From Podarcis raffonei (Eukaryota; Chordata; Lepidosauria; Squamata; Lacertidae): a stretch of 64,000 nt of DNA. Below are positions 38,101 through 52,000 of the stretch, in pieces. Below the pieces are notes generated by a model. The model searched no databases and had not been told where the DNA came from. It was given only the letters and a program-made list of their open reading frames with translations. The translations under genes and the position numbers were made by a program. Location of the stretch: NCBI RefSeq assembly GCF_027172205.1, contig NC_070602.1:22662501-22726500 (forward strand). The letters are read 5' to 3'. Each line of letters begins with the position of its first letter. Position 1 is the first letter of the stretch.

Positions 38101-41100
38101 ATCAAAAGTGTCCTGAATACCGGAGGGGAGTAGCTCTGATGCTGGGAGTTGTCTATAAATGCCAAATGTGCTCTTGGGATGGGGAAGGGTGGAGTTAAAA
38201 TCCTAGAATCGTAGAGTTGGAAAGGGCCCCCCAAAAGTCATCTGGTGCGACCCACTGCAATGCAGGAATCTCAGTTAAAGCACCCATGGCAGAATGACAG
38301 AGTTAAGGGTAACAATATGTACTTTATTTTTATTTTGGGGCAAAGGGTGTTTAAGGAGAAATCACTGGGTTAAAGCTGACCAAAAGTCCACAGGTAGTAT
38401 TGTCAATTGATTTAGCATGGGGCAGAAGGTTCGCAGGCCAGGAAGGACTTGCTCACAAATTTGTTGACAGCTGCCCCAGTTATTGTCAATAGGAAGGGGA
38501 CAAGGTGAGTGTAAAATGGAAGAATGGTATAAAGAGGTGTGGGATATAGTTATTAATGGTAAATTGACATGTGCTATTAAGGTAAGATGAGGAATGTGCA
38601 GGAGAAATTATTTTGAGGAGATGTGGAGGTGTTTGTAGGTTTTGTACTGTTAAAACAGAAAGGGGTCAGACCATCGCAAGTGGTGTTGAAATTTTGGGAG
38701 GTTGGGTAGTTACAGTGGAATGGTCTCAGGGGTGGAGTGCACATCTTTATTTTTATTTTATTTATTAGTATTACTTTGTCAATTTTTTTTTAATGACAGT
38801 TCCTGGGATTCACATTTGGGGAAGAGTGCTGCCCTGCTCAGTTCCCACTTTCGGGTTTCCCACGGGTATCTGGTTGGCCTGTGTGAGAACAGGATGCTAG
38901 ACTAGATGGGCCTTTGGTCTGATTCATCAGGACTTTTCTCATGTGGAGGCAAGAGTCAGATCGAGAGCTTATGAAAGGGCAGGGAGGATTATTTTGAGTT
39001 GGAGCTACAAATGTTGAAATAAAGTATCTTGCCCATCCTATCCAAAAATACACAAGGCCACAAACAATGTAAACAAATTGAAACAATAGCAAATACAAAA
39101 CAAGCAAACTGTTAAAAGTGCCTTTTCTTTAAAAAAAGCATACTTTGGACAAAAAGTAGCAGAAGAATCAATTTTCATAAAACAGTATATTGAGAGGAAA
39201 CGTCTTGACTGCTCACCAGAAAGCACACAGGAATGGGAGCTGGTGAAGTTATTCTGGTATGATGTTGCACTGTTTTGGCACCTCCACAGAAACACGAACT
39301 TGCACCCAACAGGTTAGATGTTGGGGGAAATGGCATTATTGTGATAGGGGATGATAGTAGTGGTAAAAAATACAATGAGGATATTTCAGAAAACTTTTAA
39401 AACTGGGACTGTTCATGAAGAACATCACAAAACAGCAGTCAACCATGGAGATCATAAAGGAAGGAACAGTGTGGGACACCTGGCAGAAAACAATAAGAAA
39501 TGCCTTGGATATTGTGCTGTTTACTGGTGTAATGGGCTTTAAAGATCTAAATTGGGGTAGTTTCTTTTCTAAAAACATCAAGTGTAAAATGGGCTACCTG
39601 TAGATCAGGGATGGGGAATCTGTAACCTTCCAGGCACTTCTGGTCTCCAGCTGCCATCATCCCAGCCAGCATGGGTTGTGGGAGTAGTGGGGAAACAGTG
39701 GATTATCTGGAAGGCTTTCTGTCCTAAACCATGATTAAGATTTACAGTACCACTGTTTTGAGTTCACACTTGACGACTGCCTAAGGCAAATTACATTTTT
39801 AATGACAGTTGGAATTTGTGGATCAAGTGAGGATAATGTATATGTCACTGGCAAAAAAAAAAATTATGTATTTCTGGCAGAGCTTTGCCCCTTTTAGCAT
39901 TTGGTTTTCAATTGTTCGTTCTGTATATATTGCTATACCTGGGCAATCTTAGAAAGCACACCACTAATATTAACTTCATAGGAAGGTATATTATGAATTA
40001 CAAACATGTAATACAAACATGCTTTCCATAAAAGGTTTGTACCAATTTTTAATATTGTGATGGTTAGTAACATGCAACTTGAGTGTAGTTTTCTTTGTTC
40101 ATTGATTTAATCTCCAGTTGGCTTTGTTTCATTTAGAATAGTGTGTTTTAGAAAATTTTAGCAACTTTATTCATTCCACAACTAAGCAATTTAAATTGTC
40201 AAGAGCTTTGGCAAACAGGTGGCATATGAGAAAGAAGGACAGCAAAAATAATTTTGGTCTAATAACTATTGCACATTGTTATGTTTATGTCTATCTTTCT
40301 GTTGTTAGAAATGCATATACACTGAATTGCAAAAGAAAGATGATGTCACATAAGACATTTTTCACTGTGTACACTCAGAAGGCAAAGTTCAGCCATCGTG
40401 TTAAAGGTCTATATACTGTGACTGTTCTATCAAGTATCCAATAATAGTGGGATTCCGGAGATTATCCATTATTCCAACAAGGTGTTGTGAAAAAAGCAAA
40501 ATATTTCAGTTGCCTAGAACTTTTAGAACATAATATTTGTAGGCAGTTTCTGGAAGATACATTTGAATTTAAAACATGTAGTGACTTTATTGAATATCAA
40601 GTTTTTAAGTAAGTTTTCAAGCATCTGTATCGTATGTCCTTTTTACCTGCCAGTGACATAGAAGTTTAAAGGTTGAGAACGCATTTACTAAATGCACCAA
40701 TAAAATATTCCAGCACTATCCCTACTTCCATTATGTTTTATTATATACAAACAGTCACTATATCATAAGGGAAGCAAAATCTTTTCTAAGGATCAGAATT
40801 TCATATTCTGAGGAGAATATGGTTTACCCATAATCTCTTGAAATTTATGTAGGTAAGAAACAATTATAGTGGTGTCAACCTTCCTGTGTTGTTGTTGTTT
40901 TTTTTAAAAAAGTGGTTAAATATCCAAATATGGTCGGTCCATTATATGTTTGTTTCCATTTTAAATCCAACACACATGAATTCTAAAATGTTTTAAATGA
41001 CTGTCAGGGACTAATACAGTACTGAAGTAGTAGTAGTTCAGTCTAAGAAATCCTTTTAAATAATCTACCTTCAATTGACACTTTTTAATATATTGCCACT

Positions 41101-44066
41101 GAACCTACCCACATACATATACTGTTGTGAGAATTGATTTTATTTGTATTCCCTTCTCCATTCCTTTCAGGTTCTGCAGCAGACTTTCCTGTATCCAGCT
41201 CCAGTCTGCGGGATGTAGAAAATATTCATGGAACACTGAGATCAGAGGTAAAAAATTAATCTGTAAAAGCACACTGAAAAAAATAACACCTGTTCTTAAG
41301 CTTGGTCTTCTTGGCATATTTTCAGTACAGTAGAATGTTGGTTTAATTGGATTTAGGATTCTTTTCTTTGATGATTCTGTTTACTTGCTTTCCCCTCTAG
41401 AATGAGAGGCTGAAGAAGGCTTATAATGATCTGGAAGAAAAGCATGAAGCAGCAGAGCTTCAAATAAAGCAACAGTCCATAGAATACCGGAATCAGCTAC
41501 AGCAGAAAGAGGTATAAAGTGACATAGATATTGTTGTTCAGCAAGGGTGTGTACACTGATTGATTGATTGATTGATTGATTAGATTTATAAGTTTTCACC
41601 CTAAGGGTTGGTGACAGATGATTCAAGGATTTTGTGTGTATGTGCGCACTACTGTTTCTTTTATTGAAATATAATATCAATGGTTTTTTGTCTGAGTTAA
41701 GCTGCACTGGCTACCCACAATTTGCTTACCCAGTCGAATTTTTGTCACTAAACAAATAGGGATAATTGTTGATTCAGCTCTTCATATACTTCTTGAATTG
41801 TTTCAGTGTGGTTGGTGGAATTTCAATGAAGGACTAAAACACAGAAATACGTTATGAATGTCATTTTATGTTTGCCCTAATCCCAGAGTAGTTTCCCTTC
41901 TCCAGGAGACAGTAGCATAGCATAAACCCTTATCTTAATCAAGAATGCTGTTCCCACGATAGCAGATATATATGTAAACACCCATTCTCTCTTTTAAGAC
42001 AGAAGAATTACCCTTCATTCTACAGCCATCCACACGGATGCATTGTGTTATCAGCATGATGGATGGGGATGAATCCTTCTGTTCCTCCCCCACAGATACA
42101 AGATTGCTGCCCAGATAAGCATTTGAACAGGATCTGTGTGAAAAACGTGCTTGTGCAATACCTGTAGTATATCAAGTAGAAAATTCCAGAATTAATCACA
42201 GTCATACCTTGGGTTGTGGACGTGATCTGTGCAGGAGGCACATTCGCAACACGCAGTGCTGCGTCTGCGCACGTGTGTGATGTGATTTGGTGCTTATGCG
42301 CATGGCATCATCTTGTGTTTCTGCGCATGCGTGAGCGCCAAAACCCGGAAGTAATTCCGGTACTTCCGGGTTCAGCGCGGTCCACAGCCCGAAGACGCGC
42401 AACCCACAGCGTTCGTAACTCAAAGTATGACTGTACTTGAAAGCCGCAGTGTAGAGCTGCTGGTCAAGAAATACTTTGTATGACCAATTTGATACCACTT
42501 GTAACCACTGAGTTACATTAGAAAGTTCTTTCCTACTTTATTACATGTACAATCTCTGAAGTCTTCCGCTCAGATGGGAATACTTTTATCAGGTGATAGT
42601 TAAATTCTGAGATTATTTGTTCCTTCGTGCTGAATCTTACTTGTAACTGTGTCCTGTCTTTTTAGGTGGAGATCAGCCATCTTAAAGCCAGGCAGAATAC
42701 ACTACAGGAGCAACTGCGGAAGGTGCAGTCAGCTGCTCAGTCAGCACAGTTAGGAGCTGCTGCCTCTCCATCAACCACTCCATCAGCTTCCTTTGTCCCT
42801 ATGGTTAGACATAGTTCTTCTGGTTTTCAAGGAGATGACATGGACTTCGGAGATGTAATCTGGTCCCAACAAGAAATAAACAGACTATCAAATGAAGTTT
42901 CTAGGCTTGAATCGGAAGTGGACCATTGGAAACAGATTGCACAGGTGGATCGCTTTCCTGTATTACAAGTGTTCTGAATTTATAACACTTTTTGAGTTGA
43001 CTGGTAATAAAGCCCATGCTACAGTCTCTACTGGGGTGGAAGATTTGTCAGGAATTAGATAACTATTCTGGGCTTTTCCATTAAATGAGAAATTGTTGAC
43101 TTCCTTATTTCTAAAACTGGGTAATCCTTATTAATATATATTATTACATGAATGGCATAAGTGTGGTGACAGTGTCCAACTTTCTCTTACAAACCATGGA
43201 GTGCAAAGCTCTGCAAGATTGTGGCGGAACTACATTTAGCCTTGAATTCTTGGGTTGTGAAGCTCTGAAAAGCACACACTTGCTTGATTCAAGCTCTCAG
43301 GTGTTGTGGTTTGATGTTTGTGACATGTCAAAGTGGATAGAGATGTAGTGTATGTCAACTTTGAATCCTACGTATGCATCTTTTTTCTTTTGACAAAAGG
43401 GATCCAAAGCAGATCAGTTATATGTATTTATTGGAGACATTTTTTAAAAGAAATATAAATATGAATATATTTTCTCAAAAGTATAATGCTGTTTTAGTAT
43501 GTATTGCTTTCGAATATCAGTGCTTTTTCTGATCTTACCTCTCTTCCTTAGAAATATGTGGTATATTATTGGCTGAGAGATGTTAACATTTAAGCTGATA
43601 AATAATAGACTAAGCTATGATTTGAATGTAGATTCTTTTGGCATTCTGTTCACTGGATTACATTGAATTATAGAATTACCCTATTTCTTAATCTTATGGT
43701 TGGGTTTAATTCAGCTCAGTCATACTCTGATTATCACAGAATGATAGAGTTGGAAAGGTCCCCAAAGGTCACCTGGTTCAACCCCTTGCAATGCATGAAT
43801 CTCAGCTAAAGCATCCATGACAGATGGCCTTCCAGCATTAGACCCATTTAAATCAATGGACGGCTAAACTCTAAACTCTAAAATTTTAAAATCTGATAAA
43901 CTTATGACTGATTTCTGTGTTGCTTCTATGACATGCAATTTTTCAAACATTTAGTAGGTGGTATCAGTTGGTAACATTCTTCTTGCACAATGGACTCCCT
44001 CTTGTACAAATGACACTTTCCTTCCCTCTCCTACTCCATGGAGCCCTCTATGTGCTTGGTGGGATT

Positions 44067-44124
<58 letters not shown>

Positions 44125-45986
44125 TATTTATACTCGTCCAGCCACTCTGGGTGGCTTCCAACAAAATATTAAAAATACAATAAGACATTAAAACATTAAA
44201 AACTTCCCTAAACAGGCCTGCCTTCAGATGTCTTCTAAAAGTGAGGTAGTTCTTTATTTCCCTGACATCTGAGGGCATTCCACAGGGTGGGCTTACACAA
44301 ATGGGATTTCCCATTTCAAACATTTAGTGGGTCCCCATTCTCCATATGCAGCTTCCCACATTCTCCCAAAATCTGCTGCGGATCCCATACATTCTAGTTG
44401 AACATCTTTCAGCATTTTCAAAACTAAAAGTTTTCTCCTTGTTATTTAGTTTTCCAAACCAGAAGGAGCAAATAATACAGATCAGAATGAAATCGGCAAG
44501 CTGCAAAATATTATCAAGGTAAGATTATATTTTAATAAATTAGTTCTCTTGCTTTACATTTTCTGTTAATCCTCTTTGTTTGTAAATATTCACATAAAAC
44601 AAGGTATTCACATCCTTAACTATGGACAAACTACCATTAAAGGTGAGGATGACTATAAATACTGATAGGTTTGTGGCAGAGAAATTATCTGAGTGAATTA
44701 AAACAAGATGTTGTGTTGTTTCTTACAAGTAAACTGTGTTGTTATATTGTATATATAGATAACAATATAGATATAAAATGTGTACCATGCCCAAGTCTTC
44801 AGAAGTCTTGCATGAACTATTGCTCACATTAAAAATACAAGACATAATCTGCATCCTATATCTTAGACAGATGATATAACTTTCTTTAAAATGCACATTT
44901 TAGGAGCTAAAAAAGAACTTGAGTCAAGAAATAGATGAGCATCAACACGAGCTTTCAGTATTACAGGATGCACATCGTCATAAATTAGCAGAAATAAGCC
45001 GACGTCATCGAGAAGAACTGGGTGAATACGAGGAACGAATAGAAGAACTTGAGGATCAATTACAGAAAGGTCTTGTTTATTGGTTTGATGGGAGTTTTAA
45101 AATGAATTGTTGATAATCTATTGTCATTGATTCTAGCTCTTGAGAGAACCAGATATGTATGGCATTCAAGAATACTCTTTATGGTTGCACTGTGTATGAC
45201 AATTTGCACAGTTATTGGCCTTGGTGCATTTAAATAGGTTGTGGCGCTGTGGGTTAAACCACAGAGCCTAGGACTTGCCGATCAGAAGGACGGCGGTTCG
45301 AATCCCTGTGACGGGGTGAGCTCCCATTGCTTGGTCCCTGCTCCTGCCAACCTAGCAGTTTGAAAGCACGTCAAAGTGCAAGTAGATAAATAGGTACCGC
45401 TCTGGCGGGAAGGTAAACGGCGTTTCCGTGCGCTGCTCTGGTTTGCCAGAAGCAGCTTAGTCATGCTGGCCACATGACCTGGAAGCTGTACGCTGGCTCC
45501 CTCAGCCAATAAAGCGAGATGAGCACCGCAACCCCAGAGTCGGCCATGACTGGACCTAATGGTCTGGGGTCCCTTTACCTTTACCTTTAAGAACCAATCA
45601 AAAGTTCAGAAGAAATTATAATGATGGCTTCCTAGGTATCCTACACTGACTTTTCTGTCTAGATACCTAACCAAGTCTGTGATGGTTTAAGGATCAGTTT
45701 TGCCAAGAGGTGGAAAACTTGTTCTCACACACTCCTTATTCAATGTGACATTTAACTCTGGATGCAGCTGGGTGTGATGCTGGCTATAGAGAATGTAAGA
45801 TAAAATAAAAATGTGCAGCCTGATTCTGTTCATGTTTACTTGGAAGTAAGTCCCACAAAGTTTAGTGTGGTTTACTCCTCCATCAGCATGCCTAGGCTTA
45901 CTGTCTTAGAACCTAGATTCCAAGCATACAGTAATATACGCATGACAGGATGGAGTAAGTTCAGCATCTGTACTAGCTAAATACCA

Positions 45987-46023
<37 letters not shown>

Positions 46024-49000
46024 TTTAGCATCTGTATTAGGAAAAAGTCATTTTTAAAGTTCCCTACATCCAAGTCTGTACATTCAGTAGCCACAGAATT
46101 CACATAATGACTAGTTTCACAGACACAGTGCAGTTCATCTTTGAGCACACCCTTTCTACCTAGCAGGCTCCAAAAGCGTTGGAAGTAGATCCTGGAAATT
46201 CCTGTTTCAGCCATCTTTAGGGACTTGATCTAACATGTTGGTAAAGCAGAAGCTTCTCAGTCTTTTTAAAAGTGATTTAATAAGAACCTTGTCATTGTTT
46301 TATGCTTTGCCTGTCAGTGTCAGCGCCAATTTTTACTATTCATACATAAAGCCAACAACTTGGGACTAACTCGACTGCTTCCATATGTAGAGCTGGTACT
46401 GCTATAGGTGCCACATAATATGAATTCTGCACTTGTGAGAAATAGATCTTTTAGGAATCAGAATAACTGCTCACTTGTAATTGAGCTATGAATCCCAAAC
46501 AGCGTTAATTAAACCTTCGATTTTTATAATTGATTTTTGACAACATATCTGCTGGAGAAAAACTGATTTTTCACAGGTTGAAAATACCTGCTGTTCCAAA
46601 ATTTTTGTGTTGGATCCAGAGTTACATATATGTAATGGGGCTCATAGAAGGAGTCTTCCCTGCCCCACTCTCTCCACAGCAGCCCCCTGAAATTGTTCCA
46701 CTAATGGTCAGTGGGTTATTGGGTTTCCCAAGCCCCCTAGACCACAGCTTACCTCTTTCTGCATAGCCCCTCCAGTCCTTGATGAATCATTTTCTGGTGC
46801 CTGGTGGTGTGGGAAAGAAAGGCAGACAAGTTTCATGTTTTCATTTACACTGATCTCCTCTCCGATACCTTTACTTGATATTTCTTGTTGCTTGCTGCTT
46901 TCCTTATAGAATCTTTATAAAAAATTAAATCTCTTAAATCCTATACCAATCTTTAACAATTTCAATTAATTCCTTCACTTCCCTCCCCCACAGCCCAGTA
47001 CTTCCCTCCATCCGTGTGCAATCTTCTTTACCTACTATTATTTTTGTTATTGTTGCATTATTCACTTTATTTGTTATTCCATCCTTAATATATTATTATC
47101 CTATCTCCTTGCACCTTTTAAACTTTTGCATATTAATTTTTAAGCTCCAGCACCGACTTTTTTAATGTATTCCCCAACGCATTCCCACTCTTTATTAAGT
47201 TTTAATTAATTGGTTTTGTTACATATGATTTTATTTCGGAGTTGTCTGTTTATTTCGGAGTTGTTTGTTGTAAAGAATGTATATTATGTGAATAAAATAA
47301 TAAAGGATGTGCAAAAAAAAAGAAAAAGGAAAAAAAAGAAAGGCAGACAAGTTGACTTTTGTCAGCCCCATTATGCATGTTTTGACTCTGGACCCAACCC
47401 ATTATTACATTTCTTTGGCACTTAGATCTTGTGACTGCTATGGGGAAATGCCCTATTTCTGGGAGATGTTACAGTTGCGTTTTTTTCTACTTTATAGTTG
47501 GTGCAGCTGCTGACACTTCTTCTGAATGTGACCCACAGAACATTGTGGCTGAATCGACAGCATCGCAGCTGAAGGACTTGCAGGATAAAGTCAAAAGTTT
47601 AAGTCAACAACTGTCAGCAGCGGCAGAAGAGAAAAATAGTCTCTTGAAAGAACTTGAATTGGTGAAAATGGAGAAGAGTCAACTAATGCAGGAATATGAA
47701 AGACTCAAATCTGATTCCCATAAATTCCAGGCATCTCTTCTTGAAGAACAGACTGATTTAAAAACACAGGGGGAAGTCCCTAAGTCTGCAGTAGAATCAC
47801 TGCAAGCAGAAGTGCTCCGACTACAGCAAGCACTTCTTGGTACGAAGCCACTGTAATGTTGTGTCTAATTTTATCATGTACATACAGTTTTAGGACAATC
47901 TTGAAATGCACTTCAAAGAGACATATGAAGAAAGTGCTCCTTTATGTGAGGATAGGGGTGGGATTTGGCCATTTTCTCTTCCACTAGTGTCCTCATTTAA
48001 TGCTACTCCAAAATTCCCCTTGACCTTCAGGAATAAGGCTGCTGCCTGGGAAGGAAAGCTGAGGTGTCTGGTTCCTGGCCTAAGTGCATGAAAATGAATG
48101 TCTCTAAGAATATGCATATTAGAGATGTGTATGTTGTTATACTGAAATTCATTTGGCTGCCTTGGTTTCTAGCTTATTTCTGAGTGGCTGTCATGAGTGA
48201 TAGAAAATAAATAAACAGTAATTACGCAATTATTTTTAATGCTAGCTTTTTTTTATTTAACTTGGTAGTATGTAAAATTCCAAAATTGTATCTTTGTGAT
48301 TATAACCTTAGGTGTTGCCTTTGTATTCTTGTATACTTTCCTCTAAAAATGATAGCTGTTATTTTTTATTGTTTTTACAGATGCGGAAAATGAAATAACA
48401 AGACTAAAAAAGTCAGATCAGGTAAACAAATTACTAAATTCTCATGCTTTTACAAATAACCTTGCATAGTAAGTGCTCCAACAGCCCCTTGTTGCTCACT
48501 TCTGTTTTAATGCCACTGAGAAACAGGTAAATGTGAACCCAAATTTATGTGAATACCAGGAGGTTGCTGCAGTTTCTCCCATCTCTGTCAGCACATAGTA
48601 GTATACAATGTCCTCAATGGTACACTGATGGAGAGAGTATAATAGCACAGTATCTTCAGACCTTACCAAACAATAAATTGACGGGACAAGGCAAGTTAGT
48701 AAGCATTTATGTTCATGCCTTCCCTGATTTAAGGTTTGCAACCCCTTAAAAAGGGGCATCTCATGTTTCCAGAATGTTTTAATTTTTGCAATTCCATAAA
48801 TTCAGAAATATGTTTATTTCCTACAGCTGTGTATGAATTGCAGATACACTTAAATATTTTAATGTAATAAAAGTGGTTTATGCAATATGAAATTTGTGCC
48901 CAGGTATGGGGTTGTTTAGGGACGCGGGTGGTGCTGTGGGTTAAACCACAGAGCCTAGGACTTGCCAATCAGAAGGTTGGCGGTTCGAATCCCCGCCACG

Positions 49001-52000
49001 GGGTGAGCTCCCGTTGCTCGGTCCCTGCTCCTGCCAACCTAGCAGTTTGAAAGCATGTCAAAGTGCAAGTAGATAAATAGGTACCGCTCCGGCGGGAAGG
49101 TAAACGGTGTTTCTGTGCGCTGCTCTGGTTCGCCAGAAGTGGATTAGTCATGCTGGCCACATGACCCGGAAGCTGTACGCCAGCTCCCTCGGCCAATAAA
49201 GCGAGATGAGCGCCGCAACCCCAGAGTCGGTCACGACTGGACCTAATGGTCAGGGGTCCCTTTACCTTTACCTTTATGGGGTTGTTTCTTAAGCTTCTGT
49301 TACAAACTGGACAGGAATAACATAAATGGTGCCCTCTCTTTTCAGTTGAATAGCTTTGTCTTCCCATTTGGCTAATTTAGTACTTCCAGTCATTAAAGTG
49401 AATTTTGTGTTTTCCGTAAATAATTTCAAAGCCTCTTAAAAAAGGCAAAAAACCCCAACTGATTGATACTCATGAATATTCTCAAATTGATTTTATCCTA
49501 TTAAATGTAGGGTCTTTTTTCTGTCTAAATTAAGGAAGGGCTTCAAACAAAACTGGAAAGCTTACAACCAACGTGTGAAAGTGATGCATATGTATCGACT
49601 CAAGGACAGAACTTAGAGTTAAATCAGTTAAGACAAGACTTGGAAAGGAAAGAACATGAATTTAATGAAAGTATTGCTGAAAAAGAAACATTAATAGCAG
49701 AACTAGAAGAATTGGACAAGCAGAACCAAGAAGCTACCCAGGTAATATATTGAATAAACTAAAGAGGTTGGGTGGGTAAGGATATTTATTGTCTGTACTG
49801 AAATCTAAAACTATTGGCTGAATCACTTTTATCAGTATTACTCGTCAGTGAATTTGCTTTGTTGTGAAGAGAAATAATGCAGGTTTTCAGAGAATGTTGG
49901 ATGGAATATATTCAAAATGTTAACATTTCCTGTTAACATGATCAGAGTAGGCCCATTAAACTTAAGTTTAATGGGCATGACTAACTTAGGTTCATTCATT
50001 TCAGCAGATCTGCTCTTGAGTAAAAGGTAGTTGAATACAACCCTAACTGGTGTTGACATTAATGCTTAATTCAATAACATAATTTCTCTAGTATTTTGAA
50101 AAACTAATGATGAAGTGATGGTGATTTTTCCACTCTTCACGGTGCTTTACAGGTCTGTTTATTTACCATGTATGGGCTTTCTCCACTTTTTTAACATTTG
50201 TTTGTGTTTTTATTTTAGCATATGATTATTTTAAAAGAGCAGCTAGCCAAGCAGAATGCAGAAACTGCTAATACGGTCAACCAGCTAAAAATGGACACAG
50301 AGTCTGAAAAAAGAAAAACATCGAAGCTAGAAGCTGAGAAGCTGGAAATGAGCAAGGAGCTAGAAGGCCAGAGAGAGAAATTGGATCAGTGTACATTTGC
50401 ACTTAATGATTTGCACATGACTAAACAACACCTGGAAAACAAAATAAAAGAGCTAAAAGAACAGCTAAAAACATCCCAGCACTGTAGCTCCAAAAATAAG
50501 CAGGAAATAGTAGAATTAAAGAAAAATCTAACACAAAGAGAAGAAGAAATTTCTGTACTCCAAAATAAGTTAAGCAAGATAAGTCCAGAATCTAACAGTG
50601 GAAGTCAAGAATCTAACAGTGGTTTTCACGTCCAATCAGCCAAAGAAAGGGAAGCGGAAATTTCCAAGCTGAATGAACAAATTTCAGAAAATAAACTAAT
50701 AAATACAGACTTGGAGAAATGTATTTCAAAGCTTCAAATGGAAAACGAAAAGCTGCAGATGACTTGTGAAGAACTGAAACAGCAGTTACAGGAAGCTAGT
50801 AGTGAGAAGAGTAAGATTGCTTTTGAAAAAGATACCACAGTGGAAGCTTTGAAACTAGAAAAAAGGCGGCTAGAAAATGAACTAAGCCAAACTGAAAGCC
50901 AATTGGTGGAACATGCTCATAAATATGAGCAAACCATTGAGGAGCTATCTAATGCACGTAACATGAATACCACGGTGTTACAGTTTGAACACGAGCGCTT
51001 AGTTAAACTCAACCAAGAGAGAGACTTTGAGATAGCAGAACTCAAGAGGAGCATTGAACAGATGGAAGCTGACCATGAGGAAACCAAAGAGATGTTAACG
51101 ACTAGCTTAGCCGGGCAAAAACAACTGACGGAGCTCATAAAAGAGAAAGAAGTGTTTGTTGAAAAATTTAAAAACAGGGCTTCTGAACTAGAACAGCAGC
51201 TTGAAGATTATATTAAGGACTCCAAAAGATTTGACATTTTAAAACAAAGTTTAGAAGAAAAGGAGAAAAGCCTTTCAACCATGAAAGAAGAGAACAATCA
51301 TTTGAAAGAAGAAATTGAACGAGTGAAAGACCAGCAGAGTAGGTCGTCCTCTTTGGCTGAGCCCAAAACCCTAGATATTATCACTGAACTTGAAGCAGAA
51401 GTAACACAATTAACTGTGCATAAAAATAATCTTGAAGACGAGGTAAAAATTAACAAAAGAACGGTTGAGGATCAGAATCAGAAAATGGCCCAACTTCAGC
51501 ATTCCCTGCAGGAGTACAAAAAGGAGACTGAGGAGTCCAAATTTCAGTGTGAACAAATGAGCATCACACACAAACAGGTGTGCTTGGAAAAGGATGAGGA
51601 AATCAAAAGCTTGCAGCGGACAATAGAACAAATTAAAAACCAGTTGCATAATCAGAGAACAGTCATTCAGCCAGATCCTCCTGATCTCTTTCAAGAAACC
51701 AAAGTGCAGACACTTAATGGTGAAAATGGAAATGAGAAGCATGACTTATCTAAAGCTGAAATTGAAAGGCTGGTGAAAGGCATCAAGGAGAGAGAAATGG
51801 AGATCAAACTTCTGAATGAAAAGAATGTCTTGCTAAGTAGACAAATTGATCAGCTATCCAAAGATGAAGTTGGCAAGCTCACGCAAATCATCCAAGAGAA
51901 AAACTTAGAGATACAAGCTCTCCATGCAAGGGTTTCATCTCCATCTTATGGGCAGGATATTATTTACCTTCAGCAGCAATTACAGGCCTATGCCATGGAA

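Noticed and set aside
44066-44323. Poly-leucine / poly-asparagine frames
   Set aside because: They are translations of the (TAA)n microsatellite.
45282-49367. Minus-strand frames of 75 and 132 codons sharing the words [10 protein letters not shown] and NQSSA
   Set aside because: These are reverse readings of Sauria-type SINEs; similar frames appear at the SINE copies near 20.2 and 37.0 kb.
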